Of a stretch of 7,992 nucleotides of DNA, positions 1-6,684 are shown one piece after another. The notes beneath the pieces are model-generated. The model was not told the DNA's origin, made no database searches, and worked only from the letters and a program-made list of their open reading frames with translations. The position numbers were made by a program, and so were the translations under genes. The DNA lies in NCBI GenBank assembly GCA_013003805.1, contig JABDII010000518.1:1-7992 (forward strand). The letters are read 5' to 3'. Source of the stretch: Gemmatimonadales bacterium (GTDB taxonomy: Bacteria; Gemmatimonadota; Gemmatimonadetes; Gemmatimonadales; GWC2-71-9). Numbering within the stretch: the stretch's first letter is position 1; each line of letters opens with the position of its first letter.

Positions 1-1
1 G

Positions 2-1936
2 CTCGAGGGACAGGCCCAGGGGGCGGCCCAACTCGCCGCGATTCCGGAAGTGCGTGCCGCGGTGCTTGCCCTCGACGACGTGGCATGGGAGCGTAACGCG
101 ACACCGGCCGTCTTGAGCCTAACGCCGGAGCTCGCCACGCTCCGGCGCTTGATCGGGGGAACCGACCAGGGTCACCCCGAGCGAGGCTTCGTTGTTCTCG
201 ACCGCACCGGGCGTGTGATCGGCGCCGATTTCGACTACGTGATCGGCCGGAGTCTGGCCCCGAGGGAGGCCGCCAAGCTCACCGGGGTTCTGCGTGGTAC
301 CCCGACCGTCCTGGGTCCGATCCCCTTTCCTTCCCCGGTGTACGACTCCGCCTCCGGATTCGAGTTTCCCGCCATGTTCATCGCCACGGCAGTCCTCGAT
401 GAGGCGGGGCGCGGCAGCGCCGTGCTGGCGCGGCGGGTGTCGCCCGGCGGAGACTTCACCCGGATTCTCCAGGTTGCCCGCTTCGGCGAAAGCGGGGAGA
501 CGTTCGCCTTCAACGCCAATGGGATCATCATCTCGGAACTCCGCCATCTGGCCGGCCTCAGACGGGTGAACCTGCTGCCGGACGATCCTCATGCCCAGGC
601 CGTCTTGACCCTGGCCCTCCGGGACCCGGGCGGAAACCTGGCCGAGGGGTTTGAGCCCACGATACCCCGTGCCGCGATGCCGCTCACCCGGATGGCAGGA
701 GATGCCATTGCCGGGCGGAGCGGAGTCGACGTGGACGGGTATCGAGATGTCCGCGGCGTGTCCGTGGTCGGAGCATGGCGCTGGCTCCCGCAGTACGATT
801 TCGGAGTCGCGGCCGAAGCGGACGCCAGCGAGGCATTCCGGGCCCTCTTCATCGTGCGCCGGGCCTTCTGGAGCCTGGTGGCGCTCCTCGTGCTGGGCGC
901 CTTCGGGGGGTTGGTGTACTCACGGCTGTTTCACAATCTCCAGCGCCGGGTCGAACAGGCCGAAAGACTGGGGCAATACACCTTGGAAGAGAAGATCGGC
1001 GAGGGCGGCATGGGCACCGTCTATCGCGCCAGCCACGCGATGCTCGCCCGCCCGACGGCGATCAAGCTGCTCCGCTCCGGGGAGACGACCCCACAGCTGT
1101 TGGCCCGGTTCGAAAGGGAAGTCCAGCTAACCAGCCAGCTCACCAACCCCAACACGATTGCCATCTACGACTACGGCCGCACTCCGGACGGCGTGTTCTA
1201 CTATGCCATGGAATTCCTCGAGGGCGTGACACTCGACAATCTCATTGAGATCGACGGTCCTCAGCCAGAGGGCCGGGTTGTCCATATCCTCAGGCAAGTC
1301 GCTGCCTCCTTGGCAGAGGCGCACGAGATCGGCCTGATCCATCGTGACATCAAGCCCGCCAATATCATGTTGTTACAGCGCGGTGGAGCATACGATGTGG
1401 TCAAGGTGCTCGACTTCGGACTGGTGAGAGAGGTTCACCAGTCCCAGGACGAAATGCTGACCGCCGTCAATACGATCCCAGGCACGCCCCACTTCTTGTC
1501 GCCGGAGTCCATTGAATCACCGGATTCCGTCGGTGCGCAGGCAGATATCTATGCTCTCGGAGCCGTGGCGTATCACCTCGTGACTGGGGCCTTCGTGTTC
1601 GATGGCCAGAGCGTCATTCAACTGATGACCCGTCATGTGAATGAAGCGCCGGAGCCTCCGTCCGAGCGTCTCGGGCGCCCCATCGACCCGGCGCTCGAGC
1701 AGCTGATCCTTCGGATGCTCGCCAAAGATCCCAATCACCGGCCCGCCAACGGACGTGAGCTGTTAGCGGCACTCTCCAACGGGTTCCTCCCCGACACCCG
1801 CATCTGGACGGAAACGGACGCGAAGCTCTGGTGGGATACGAAGTCGGCCCCCTGTCGGGCGGCGGAGTGTGCCGATGACGAGAGCTATGAGGGAGCGCTG
1901 GAAGTCGATCTGGGCGATCGGGTTTCGGTTGCCTGA
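2..1936 (+). CDS. Receptor-type Ser/Thr protein kinase with dCache-like sensor (5' partial)
   Basis: Probably senses a small extracytoplasmic ligand and phosphorylates cytoplasmic proteins on Ser/Thr. The frame is open to the left edge, so the true start is upstream; residues here are counted from the GTG at 50. Residues 1-265 look like a double-Cache sensor: a GESGETFAFNANG strand-turn at 146-158 and a GYRD-x-RG...W243-x-WLP ending before the membrane, as in dCache domains. One membrane helix spans about 272-290. The kinase domain spans about 312-570: Gly loop GEGGMGTVY 317-325, Lys339, HRDIKPAN with Asp433 and Lys435, DFG 455-457, activation-loop Thr471/475/479, SPE ending at Glu486, and DIYALG at 499. 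All catalytic residues are present, so it should be active and of the RD class. The C-terminal tail has a WT-x3-A-x2-WW motif (586-595), shared with the next kinase. The missing N-terminus probably holds a first membrane helix. The kinase call is firm; the ligand is unknown. Confidence 0.93.
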   Translation, partial: LEGQAQGAAQLAAIPEVRAAVLALDDVAWERNATPAVLSLTPELATLRRLIGGTDQGHPERGFVVLDRTGRVIGADFDYVIGRSLAPREAAKLTGVLRGTPTVLGPIPFPSPVYDSASGFEFPAMFIATAVLDEAGRGSAVLARRVSPGGDFTRILQVARFGESGETFAFNANGIIISELRHLAGLRRVNLLPDDPHAQAVLTLALRDPGGNLAEGFEPTIPRAAMPLTRMAGDAIAGRSGVDVDGYRDVRGVSVVGAWRWLPQYDFGVAAEADASEAFRALFIVRRAFWSLVALLVLGAFGGLVYSRLFHNLQRRVEQAERLGQYTLEEKIGEGGMGTVYRASHAMLARPTAIKLLRSGETTPQLLARFEREVQLTSQLTNPNTIAIYDYGRTPDGVFYYAMEFLEGVTLDNLIEIDGPQPEGRVVHILRQVAASLAEAHEIGLIHRDIKPANIMLLQRGGAYDVVKVLDFGLVREVHQSQDEMLTAVNTIPGTPHFLSPESIESPDSVGAQADIYALGAVAYHLVTGAFVFDGQSVIQLMTRHVNEAPEPPSERLGRPIDPALEQLILRMLAKDPNHRPANGRELLAALSNGFLPDTRIWTETDAKLWWDTKSAPCRAAECADDESYEGALEVDLGDRVSVA

Positions 1937-1990
1937 GCCGACCGCGGGGTAGTGGCTAGCGGTATTCGGCGAACCCTCGGCCACGGTTTG

Positions 1991-2018
1991 AACGGCCCCG
2001 GTGCTCCGGGGCCGTTTT
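1991..2018 (+). terminator. Rho-independent terminator after the first kinase gene
   Basis: A perfect 11-bp GC-rich stem (1991-2001 pairing with 2006-2016) closes on the 4-base loop TGCT. The descending arm ends in TTTT (2015-2018). It sits 54 bases after the stop codon at 1934-1936. It separates the dCache kinase gene from the downstream genes, so the second kinase gene should have its own promoter. The T tract is short, which slightly lowers certainty. Confidence 0.85.
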
Positions 2019-2089
2019 GGTGTGCCACTGGGAACTGAACTGCCTCCCAGCGCTTTCTACAGTAGGGGGACCGTCGGGACGCGGCAGGG

Positions 2090-2117
2090 TTGCCATCCCC
2101 GGGGATGCACGTTATTT
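2090..2117 (+). promoter_or_regulatory. Candidate sigma70-type promoter for the second kinase operon
   Basis: After the terminator a new promoter is expected. The best match I see is TTGCCA (2090-2095) as -35 and TTATTT (2112-2117) as -10, with a 16-base spacer, about 40 bases before the ATG at 2158. The -10 element is poor. The position between a terminator and a gene start is the main support. Confidence 0.3.
2094..2107. promoter_or_regulatory. Perfect 14-bp palindrome, possible operator
   Basis: CATCCCCGGGGATG is a perfect palindrome in the non-coding gap between the terminator and the second kinase gene. It overlaps the last two bases of the candidate -35 element and fills much of the spacer to the candidate -10, where a dimeric repressor would act. 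No regulator is known for it, and GC-rich palindromes of this length can arise by chance. Confidence 0.3.
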
Positions 2118-2157
2118 GGACGATCTATCTCCTTTTGAGTCAGGGACATCCGCTAGC

Positions 2158-3792
2158 ATGCATGGCGAGAAAATCTTAGCCGCGCGAGCACTCGAGTCGC
2201 CGGTCCCAGGAGTCACGACCTCCGCGGGGCGGGGTGGGGCCCTGCCACGAGACCTCCTCGATCAATCCTGCAAACGGGTGGCGACCGCCAGCATCGTGAT
2301 CGCCTCGCTCTGGCTGATCGCACTGATCATCAACAACCTGTTCCTCAGGACGTTCCCCGGGGTGCCGACGGACATGCTCAGGACCTGGCCGTGGCCCGGC
2401 AATGCCATCGCCGGGGCAGGGGTGCTCCTCTCGGTCGCGATGGTTGCTGTCGCCGGGCGCCTCAGCAACCGTCCCCCACTGCTGCTCGATGTTGGGCTGG
2501 GGTATCTGATTGCGACCGCGTTTCTCATCGGCCTGTTGAACTTCTGGAGCCCCGCTCCCCACCGGATGGGTGTGTCATGGGCGTGTATCGTGATTCTGAT
2601 CTACCCCGCCATCGCCCCGAACACTCCAAAGAAGATCCTTATTGCCGGCCTTGTTGCCGCGTCGATGGACCCGTTGGGCCTCGGAATCGCTCGGCTCAGG
2701 GGTGCCACGCCCGATGTCGTCCCATTCCAGGTCCTGTGGATGTTCCTCCCGAACTACATCTGCGCGTTGATCTCGGTGATCCCGGCGGGCATCATCGCCA
2801 AATTGGGCCGACAGGTTCGGCATGCTCGCGAACTCGGGAGCTATCGCTTGGGGGAGTTGATTGGGCAGGGCGGGATGGGCGCGGTGTATCGTGCGAACCA
2901 CCGCATGCTGGCTCGGCCCGCGGCGATCAAACTGATCCGCCCGGAGATCCTGGGCAACAGCACCCACGAAGACCCGCGGGTCGCCGTTGAGCGGTTCCGG
3001 CGGGAAGCCGAGGTTGTGGCAACGCTCCGGTCGCCCCACACGGTGGAGTTGTATGATTTCGGCGTCACCGAAGCGGAGACGTTCTACGCCGTAATGGAAC
3101 TCCTCGAGGGTCTCGACCTCCAGGCCCTGGTGGATCGCTTCGGCGCGGTTCCGTCGGAGCGGGTTGTCGCGATCCTACGCCAGGCCTGTTCTTCGTTGGG
3201 GGAGGCCCATCGGCGAGGTATGATCCATCGCGATATCAAGCCGTCGAACATCTATGTGACCCGTATGGGACTGTCGGTGGACTTTGTCAAAGTGCTCGAC
3301 TTTGGGCTGGTCAAGGCCAAGTTGCCCCGGGACCAGGCCAACGTCATGCTTACGGCGCCCGAGGTAACCACCGGCACGCCCGCCTTCATGGCGCCCGAAA
3401 TGGTACAGGGCGAACAGCCCATCGATCATCGGGTGGACATCTACGCACTTGGTGCCGTTGCGTACTGGCTCCTCACCGGGCAGCTGGTCTTCAACGCCGC
3501 CAGCGCGGTGGCGATGCTCATGAAGCATGCGACCGAGACGCCGGTCCCGCCCTCGCAGCGGACCGAGCTTTCGATTCCCGCCGAGCTCGACGATCTCGTT
3601 CTCGCGTGTTTGGCCAAGCAGCCCGGTGACCGGCCGGCGGACGCCGAGCTCCTGGCCCGTCGTCTGGCGGAGATCCAGGTTCCGGAGCCCTGGACGGACG
3701 AACGCGCCTCACGCTGGTGGGAAACCCACCTTTCCGATTTGGGCGAGCCTGTCACTTCCGGCGAGACCGCCGATCGTCTGATCCACGCCTGA
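2158..3792 (+). CDS. Ser/Thr protein kinase with six-helix N-terminal membrane domain
   Basis: Predicted integral inner-membrane Ser/Thr kinase of 544 aa. I chose the ATG at 2158, with AGGGA 11 bases upstream at 2142-2146, because the open frame further upstream runs back into the terminator. Six hydrophobic segments lie at about 41-63, 83-103, 108-130, 137-154, 158-178 and 192-216. The kinase follows directly: Gly loop GQGGMGAVY 236-244, Lys258, HRDIKPSN with Asp359 and Lys361, DFG 381-383, Thr399/404/405/407 in the activation loop, APE 412-414, and DIYALG at 427. All core catalytic residues are intact. The tail repeats the WT-x3-A-x2-WW motif of the upstream kinase (512-521). The kinase domains of the two genes are clearly paralogous, while their sensor parts are unrelated. 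The membrane domain has no large external loop, so it may sense the membrane itself or a membrane partner; this is inference. It is probably the first gene of a four-gene operon; the protease gene starts 40 bases later. Confidence 0.93.
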   Translation: MHGEKILAARALESPVPGVTTSAGRGGALPRDLLDQSCKRVATASIVIASLWLIALIINNLFLRTFPGVPTDMLRTWPWPGNAIAGAGVLLSVAMVAVAGRLSNRPPLLLDVGLGYLIATAFLIGLLNFWSPAPHRMGVSWACIVILIYPAIAPNTPKKILIAGLVAASMDPLGLGIARLRGATPDVVPFQVLWMFLPNYICALISVIPAGIIAKLGRQVRHARELGSYRLGELIGQGGMGAVYRANHRMLARPAAIKLIRPEILGNSTHEDPRVAVERFRREAEVVATLRSPHTVELYDFGVTEAETFYAVMELLEGLDLQALVDRFGAVPSERVVAILRQACSSLGEAHRRGMIHRDIKPSNIYVTRMGLSVDFVKVLDFGLVKAKLPRDQANVMLTAPEVTTGTPAFMAPEMVQGEQPIDHRVDIYALGAVAYWLLTGQLVFNAASAVAMLMKHATETPVPPSQRTELSIPAELDDLVLACLAKQPGDRPADAELLARRLAEIQVPEPWTDERASRWWETHLSDLGEPVTSGETADRLIHA

Positions 3793-3822
3793 CCGCAACC
3801 GCGTACCCAAGATGCCATCAGT

Positions 3823-3827
3823 AGGAG
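3823..3827 (+). promoter_or_regulatory. Ribosome binding site that fixes the protease start
   Basis: AGGAG lies 5 bases before the ATG at 3833. An in-frame ATG at 3812 lies upstream of this site and has no comparable Shine-Dalgarno sequence. The start at 3833 also gives a cleaner signal peptide. Confidence 0.75.
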
Positions 3828-3832
3828 TCCGA

Positions 3833-5257
3833 ATGCCCCGCGCGATCTATTCCCTTGGTGCACAGTTCTTCTGGCTGGGACTTCTGGTCTCGCCGGTCGC
3901 GGCTCAGGTGGGGGGTGCGGCTCCCTCTGCGAGCCTCGGCCAGCTCAGCGAGGCATTTGAGGAACTCACGGCTCGCGTGAGCCCCGCTGTCGTGCAGATT
4001 TTCACCGCGGCATACGGCCCCCTGACCAGCGGAGAGGGTGCAGGTGGGGTGATCGGGCGGCAGCGGCGGGGAGGCTCCGGCGTGTTGCTCTCGAGTGATG
4101 GGTACATCGTCACCAATGCTCACGTCGTCGAAGGGGCACGCCGGCTTCAAATCCTGCTATCGATTCCCGCGATCCCCGAGGCAACGAGTCAGTCGATCCT
4201 CAAGCCGGTTGGCAAGCGAGCAGATGCGCGCATCGTCGGGATCGATTGGGAGACCGACTTGGCGGTGCTCAAGATCGAAGGGTCGGATCTCCCGCATCTG
4301 CCCCTTGGCGACTCCGACGCGGTCCAGCCGGGGCAGCTCGTGCTCGCCTTCGGCAACCCGTTGGGCCTCGAGAATACCGTCACCATGGGAGTGGTGAGTG
4401 CCGTGGCTCGGCAGCTTCGGCTTGAGGACCCCATGGTATACGTCCAAACCGATGCGCCAACCAATCCGGGGAACAGTGGTGGCCCCTTGATCAATGCCGA
4501 CGGCGAGGTGATCGGCATCAACACGCTGATTCTTTCGCAGTCGGGAGGGAGCGAGGGCATCGGATTCGCGGCGCCCAGCAACATCGTGCGGAATGTGTAC
4601 GAACAGATTCGGGATAGTGGGCGAGTCCGTCGTGGAGAGATCGGTGTATTTGCCCAGACTATCACGCCGACCGTGGCAGCCGGACTCGGACTGATACGGG
4701 AATGGGGGGTCATCTTGGGCGACGTCGATCCCGGGAGTCCCGCCCTCCGGGCCGGCCTGCAAGTTGGGGATGTGATCACGTCCCTCAACGGGAAGCCGAT
4801 GGAAAATGGCCGGCAATTCGACGTCAATTTGTACAACTCTCCGATCGGGTCCACGGTCACCCTCGAGGTTCGGCGTGGCCTCAATCGGATGAGCGTCATC
4901 GTCCCGGTGGTCGAGCGCCGAGACGATCCGGGACGGCTGTTCGAATTCGTTTCACCGGAGCGCAACTTGATCGGAGAGCTGGGCGTTCTGGCGGTCCAAA
5001 TAGACCGGCGTGTAGCCGCGATGCTCCCCTATCTCCGAACCCAACAGGGCGTCGTAGTGGTTGCGCGGGCGGTTGGAGCCCGATCGCAACGTGACGGCCT
5101 CCGACCGGGCGACGCCATCCATGCGATCAACGGAGTGCCGATCCGTACCCTGGCGGACGTACGGGCGATCCTCACGCAGATGAAGACGGGAGATGCAGTC
5201 GTCTTCCTGGTCAACCGGCGCGGAAAGGGAATGTTCGTGGGATTCGAGTACGAGTGA
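3833..5257 (+). CDS. htrA: Secreted HtrA/DegP-family serine protease with two PDZ domains
   Basis: Trypsin-like serine endoprotease of 474 aa; in this family it degrades or refolds damaged envelope proteins, usually as a trimer or larger cage in the periplasm. A signal peptide spans residues 1-24 (hydrophobic core about 12-20, likely cut after VAA). A Gly-rich stretch precedes the protease domain. The catalytic triad is visible: His97 in TNAHVV, Asp142 in TDLAVL, Ser215 in NPGNSGGP. PDZ1 spans about 269-355, with a DPGSPALRAGLQVGD core. PDZ2 spans about 376-474, with a GLRPGDAIHAINGVPI core. Size and order match periplasmic DegP/DegQ-type proteins. The gene sits between a membrane kinase gene and an outer-membrane barrel gene, which suggests a role in barrel quality control or in processing the exported neighbours. 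Family assignment is firm; DegP versus DegQ versus DegS type is not decided, although two PDZ domains and a cleavable signal argue against DegS. Confidence 0.95.
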   Translation: MPRAIYSLGAQFFWLGLLVSPVAAQVGGAAPSASLGQLSEAFEELTARVSPAVVQIFTAAYGPLTSGEGAGGVIGRQRRGGSGVLLSSDGYIVTNAHVVEGARRLQILLSIPAIPEATSQSILKPVGKRADARIVGIDWETDLAVLKIEGSDLPHLPLGDSDAVQPGQLVLAFGNPLGLENTVTMGVVSAVARQLRLEDPMVYVQTDAPTNPGNSGGPLINADGEVIGINTLILSQSGGSEGIGFAAPSNIVRNVYEQIRDSGRVRRGEIGVFAQTITPTVAAGLGLIREWGVILGDVDPGSPALRAGLQVGDVITSLNGKPMENGRQFDVNLYNSPIGSTVTLEVRRGLNRMSVIVPVVERRDDPGRLFEFVSPERNLIGELGVLAVQIDRRVAAMLPYLRTQQGVVVVARAVGARSQRDGLRPGDAIHAINGVPIRTLADVRAILTQMKTGDAVVFLVNRRGKGMFVGFEYE

Positions 5258-5260
5258 GGA
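5256..5260 (+). promoter_or_regulatory. Ribosome binding site that fixes the barrel-protein start
   Basis: GAGGA overlaps the protease stop codon and lies 8 bases before the ATG at 5269. This supports that start over the in-frame GTG at 5254, which overlaps the protease stop and would place this site inside the coding region. It also suggests translational coupling to the protease. Confidence 0.6.
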
Positions 5261-5268
5261 TCGGGCGC

Positions 5269-6684
5269 ATGCGGATGGGTCTTCTCCTGGCGGTGGCTCT
5301 CTTAGCCGTCCCTAGCGCGGGATGGGGACAGGCGCGACCGACGCCGCTCACGGATTCGACTTCTGTTGGCTCTCCTCCGGGGACTGGAGCCAGCTATTGG
5401 GGTCTCATCCCGACGGCTGCTGACTCGACGACGATCGTCTTCAGCAATGCCGCCATGCCCTTCTGGGAGGCGACGTTGGTCTGGCCGTATCGTGTGGTCA
5501 GCTTCCCGGTTCGGGCCTTTGCCGCCGGTGTCGGAGCGAGCATCGATTTTCTCGAGCGCACCAGTACCCTGGAGCGCGTCGGCAAGTTGTTCGGGCCGCG
5601 CACCGGGCCCTTCGGTGTGCTGGTCAATGTGCGGGCTGGAGGACTGGCGGGGATGGGTGTCGGACTTACTGCCGAGCACACAGCGTTTCTGGGATCGGAC
5701 AATCGACTTCGGGTGGGGGCCCGCACAACAACCCGCGGGAATCACCAGGGTCACATTGGAGCCGATTTCGCCGCCGGTCGCTCGAGCCGCATCGAAGTGG
5801 GCGCGGGGTGGCGGGTCCGCCCCAATGCCCGGTATTTCGGACTAGGGCCGGGCGCGGAAGAGGGCGCCGAGTCCTTCTTCCGCCACGAGACCATGTGGCT
5901 TGGCGCCAGCTATGGTCGGGACTTGGGGAGCGGTTTCTCTCTCACCGGCGCCGCGATCGCCTCGACCGTCGAGGCAGGACCCCCCGACGATGACGAATCG
6001 CCACCGATCACCGGGGTCTTTGCCGGCGAATTGCCCAACGGGTTCGACGAGGATTCTCAGGGAATTACGCTGGGGCTGTCGCTGGTCCACGAGGATGTCG
6101 AGGGCGCCGGCCGGCCGGCGCGGGGCGGGATCCGGAGGCTGCACGCGGCGTACTTTGAGGGTCTGGATCAGTCTGACGTGGCATTCTGGACGTTCCGCGG
6201 CGAGGCACAGCAATTCGTAACGCTCTGGCATCGGCATCATGTTCTGGCGCTCCGCGGGTACATGTCGTGGATCGGAAACGTCGGTTCGGATGCCTTGCCG
6301 TTCCAACGTTTGATGACCAACGATGACCCCGACCTGCTTCGCGGATATCGCGACTTTCGCTGGCGCGGTCGCGGTATGGTTGCGCTGTCGGCCGAGTACC
6401 GCTGGCCGCTGTGGGTGCTCAATCGGCCGGACAGTCCCGGCCTGGACCTCTATCTCCTCGCCGATATTGGTCAGGTCTACAACGACATCGATGAGATCGC
6501 CACCGAAAACCTGACTTTTTCATACGGGGCAGGGGTGCGCCTCATTGGAGCCCGAAACTTCGTGGCCCGCATTGAGTACGGGCGGAGCGAAGAGCAGGCA
6601 GTGTGGCGCCTTCGTTTCGACCAGATCTTCCAGTTCTCGAGAGGTGGCTTGTTCAATGGGCGTGTACCGGTTCCGGATCGTTAG
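5269..6684 (+). CDS. Omp85/BamA-TamA-like outer-membrane beta-barrel without evident POTRA domains
   Basis: Exported protein of 471 aa, predicted to form a beta-barrel in the outer membrane. A signal peptide spans residues 1 to about 20 (LLLAVALLAV core, cut near GWG-QA). Residues 20-115 are not POTRA-like; they contain an amphipathic helical stretch (about 75-110). From about 115 the chain alternates as short amphipathic strands. A PNARYFGLGPG segment and an LRGYRDFR-x-RGRG segment (Arg358-Gly359-Tyr360) followed by EYRWPL match the C-terminal Omp85 / surface antigen D15 barrel, in which the RG[FY] motif lies in loop 6. The last strand ends around FDQIFQF, followed by a short tail. Omp85 proteins insert or export proteins or lipids; this short form may instead be a channel or a two-partner-type transporter. 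It overlaps the next gene by 29 bases, so the two are probably coupled. The barrel call is good; substrate and exact subfamily are unknown. Confidence 0.82.
   Translation: MRMGLLLAVALLAVPSAGWGQARPTPLTDSTSVGSPPGTGASYWGLIPTAADSTTIVFSNAAMPFWEATLVWPYRVVSFPVRAFAAGVGASIDFLERTSTLERVGKLFGPRTGPFGVLVNVRAGGLAGMGVGLTAEHTAFLGSDNRLRVGARTTTRGNHQGHIGADFAAGRSSRIEVGAGWRVRPNARYFGLGPGAEEGAESFFRHETMWLGASYGRDLGSGFSLTGAAIASTVEAGPPDDDESPPITGVFAGELPNGFDEDSQGITLGLSLVHEDVEGAGRPARGGIRRLHAAYFEGLDQSDVAFWTFRGEAQQFVTLWHRHHVLALRGYMSWIGNVGSDALPFQRLMTNDDPDLLRGYRDFRWRGRGMVALSAEYRWPLWVLNRPDSPGLDLYLLADIGQVYNDIDEIATENLTFSYGAGVRLIGARNFVARIEYGRSEEQAVWRLRFDQIFQFSRGGLFNGRVPVPDR
6642..6647 (+). promoter_or_regulatory. Ribosome binding site of the last gene, inside the barrel gene
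   Basis: AGGTGG lies 8 bases before the ATG at 6656 and within the 3' end of the barrel gene. It supports a start 29 bases before the end of the upstream gene, in a different frame. Confidence 0.6.

Noticed and set aside
2017..2157. Longer form of the second kinase starting with TTG at 2017.
   Set aside because: That start lies inside the terminator T tract, has no ribosome binding site, and would add 47 residues with no domain. The ATG at 2158 is better placed.
3812..3832. Protease start at the ATG at 3812, seven codons upstream.
   Set aside because: The AGGAG at 3823-3827 lies downstream of it and 5 bases before the ATG at 3833; the shorter form has a normal signal peptide.
4189..4965. 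Long antisense open frame of 258 codons opposite the protease gene.
   Set aside because: It is rich in Arg, Ser, Pro and Thr as expected for the shadow of a GC-rich gene, shows no domain, and lies opposite a gene with an intact catalytic triad.
5254..5268. Barrel gene start at the GTG at 5254, overlapping the protease stop.
   Set aside because: GAGGA at 5256-5260 is correctly spaced for the ATG at 5269, and that start gives a compact signal peptide. The GTG start is not excluded.
6104..6121. Perfect 18-bp palindrome made of CCGG and GCGC units.
   Set aside because: It lies within the barrel coding region in very GC-rich, low-complexity sequence encoding a GAGRPARG stretch, so codon choice is enough to explain it.
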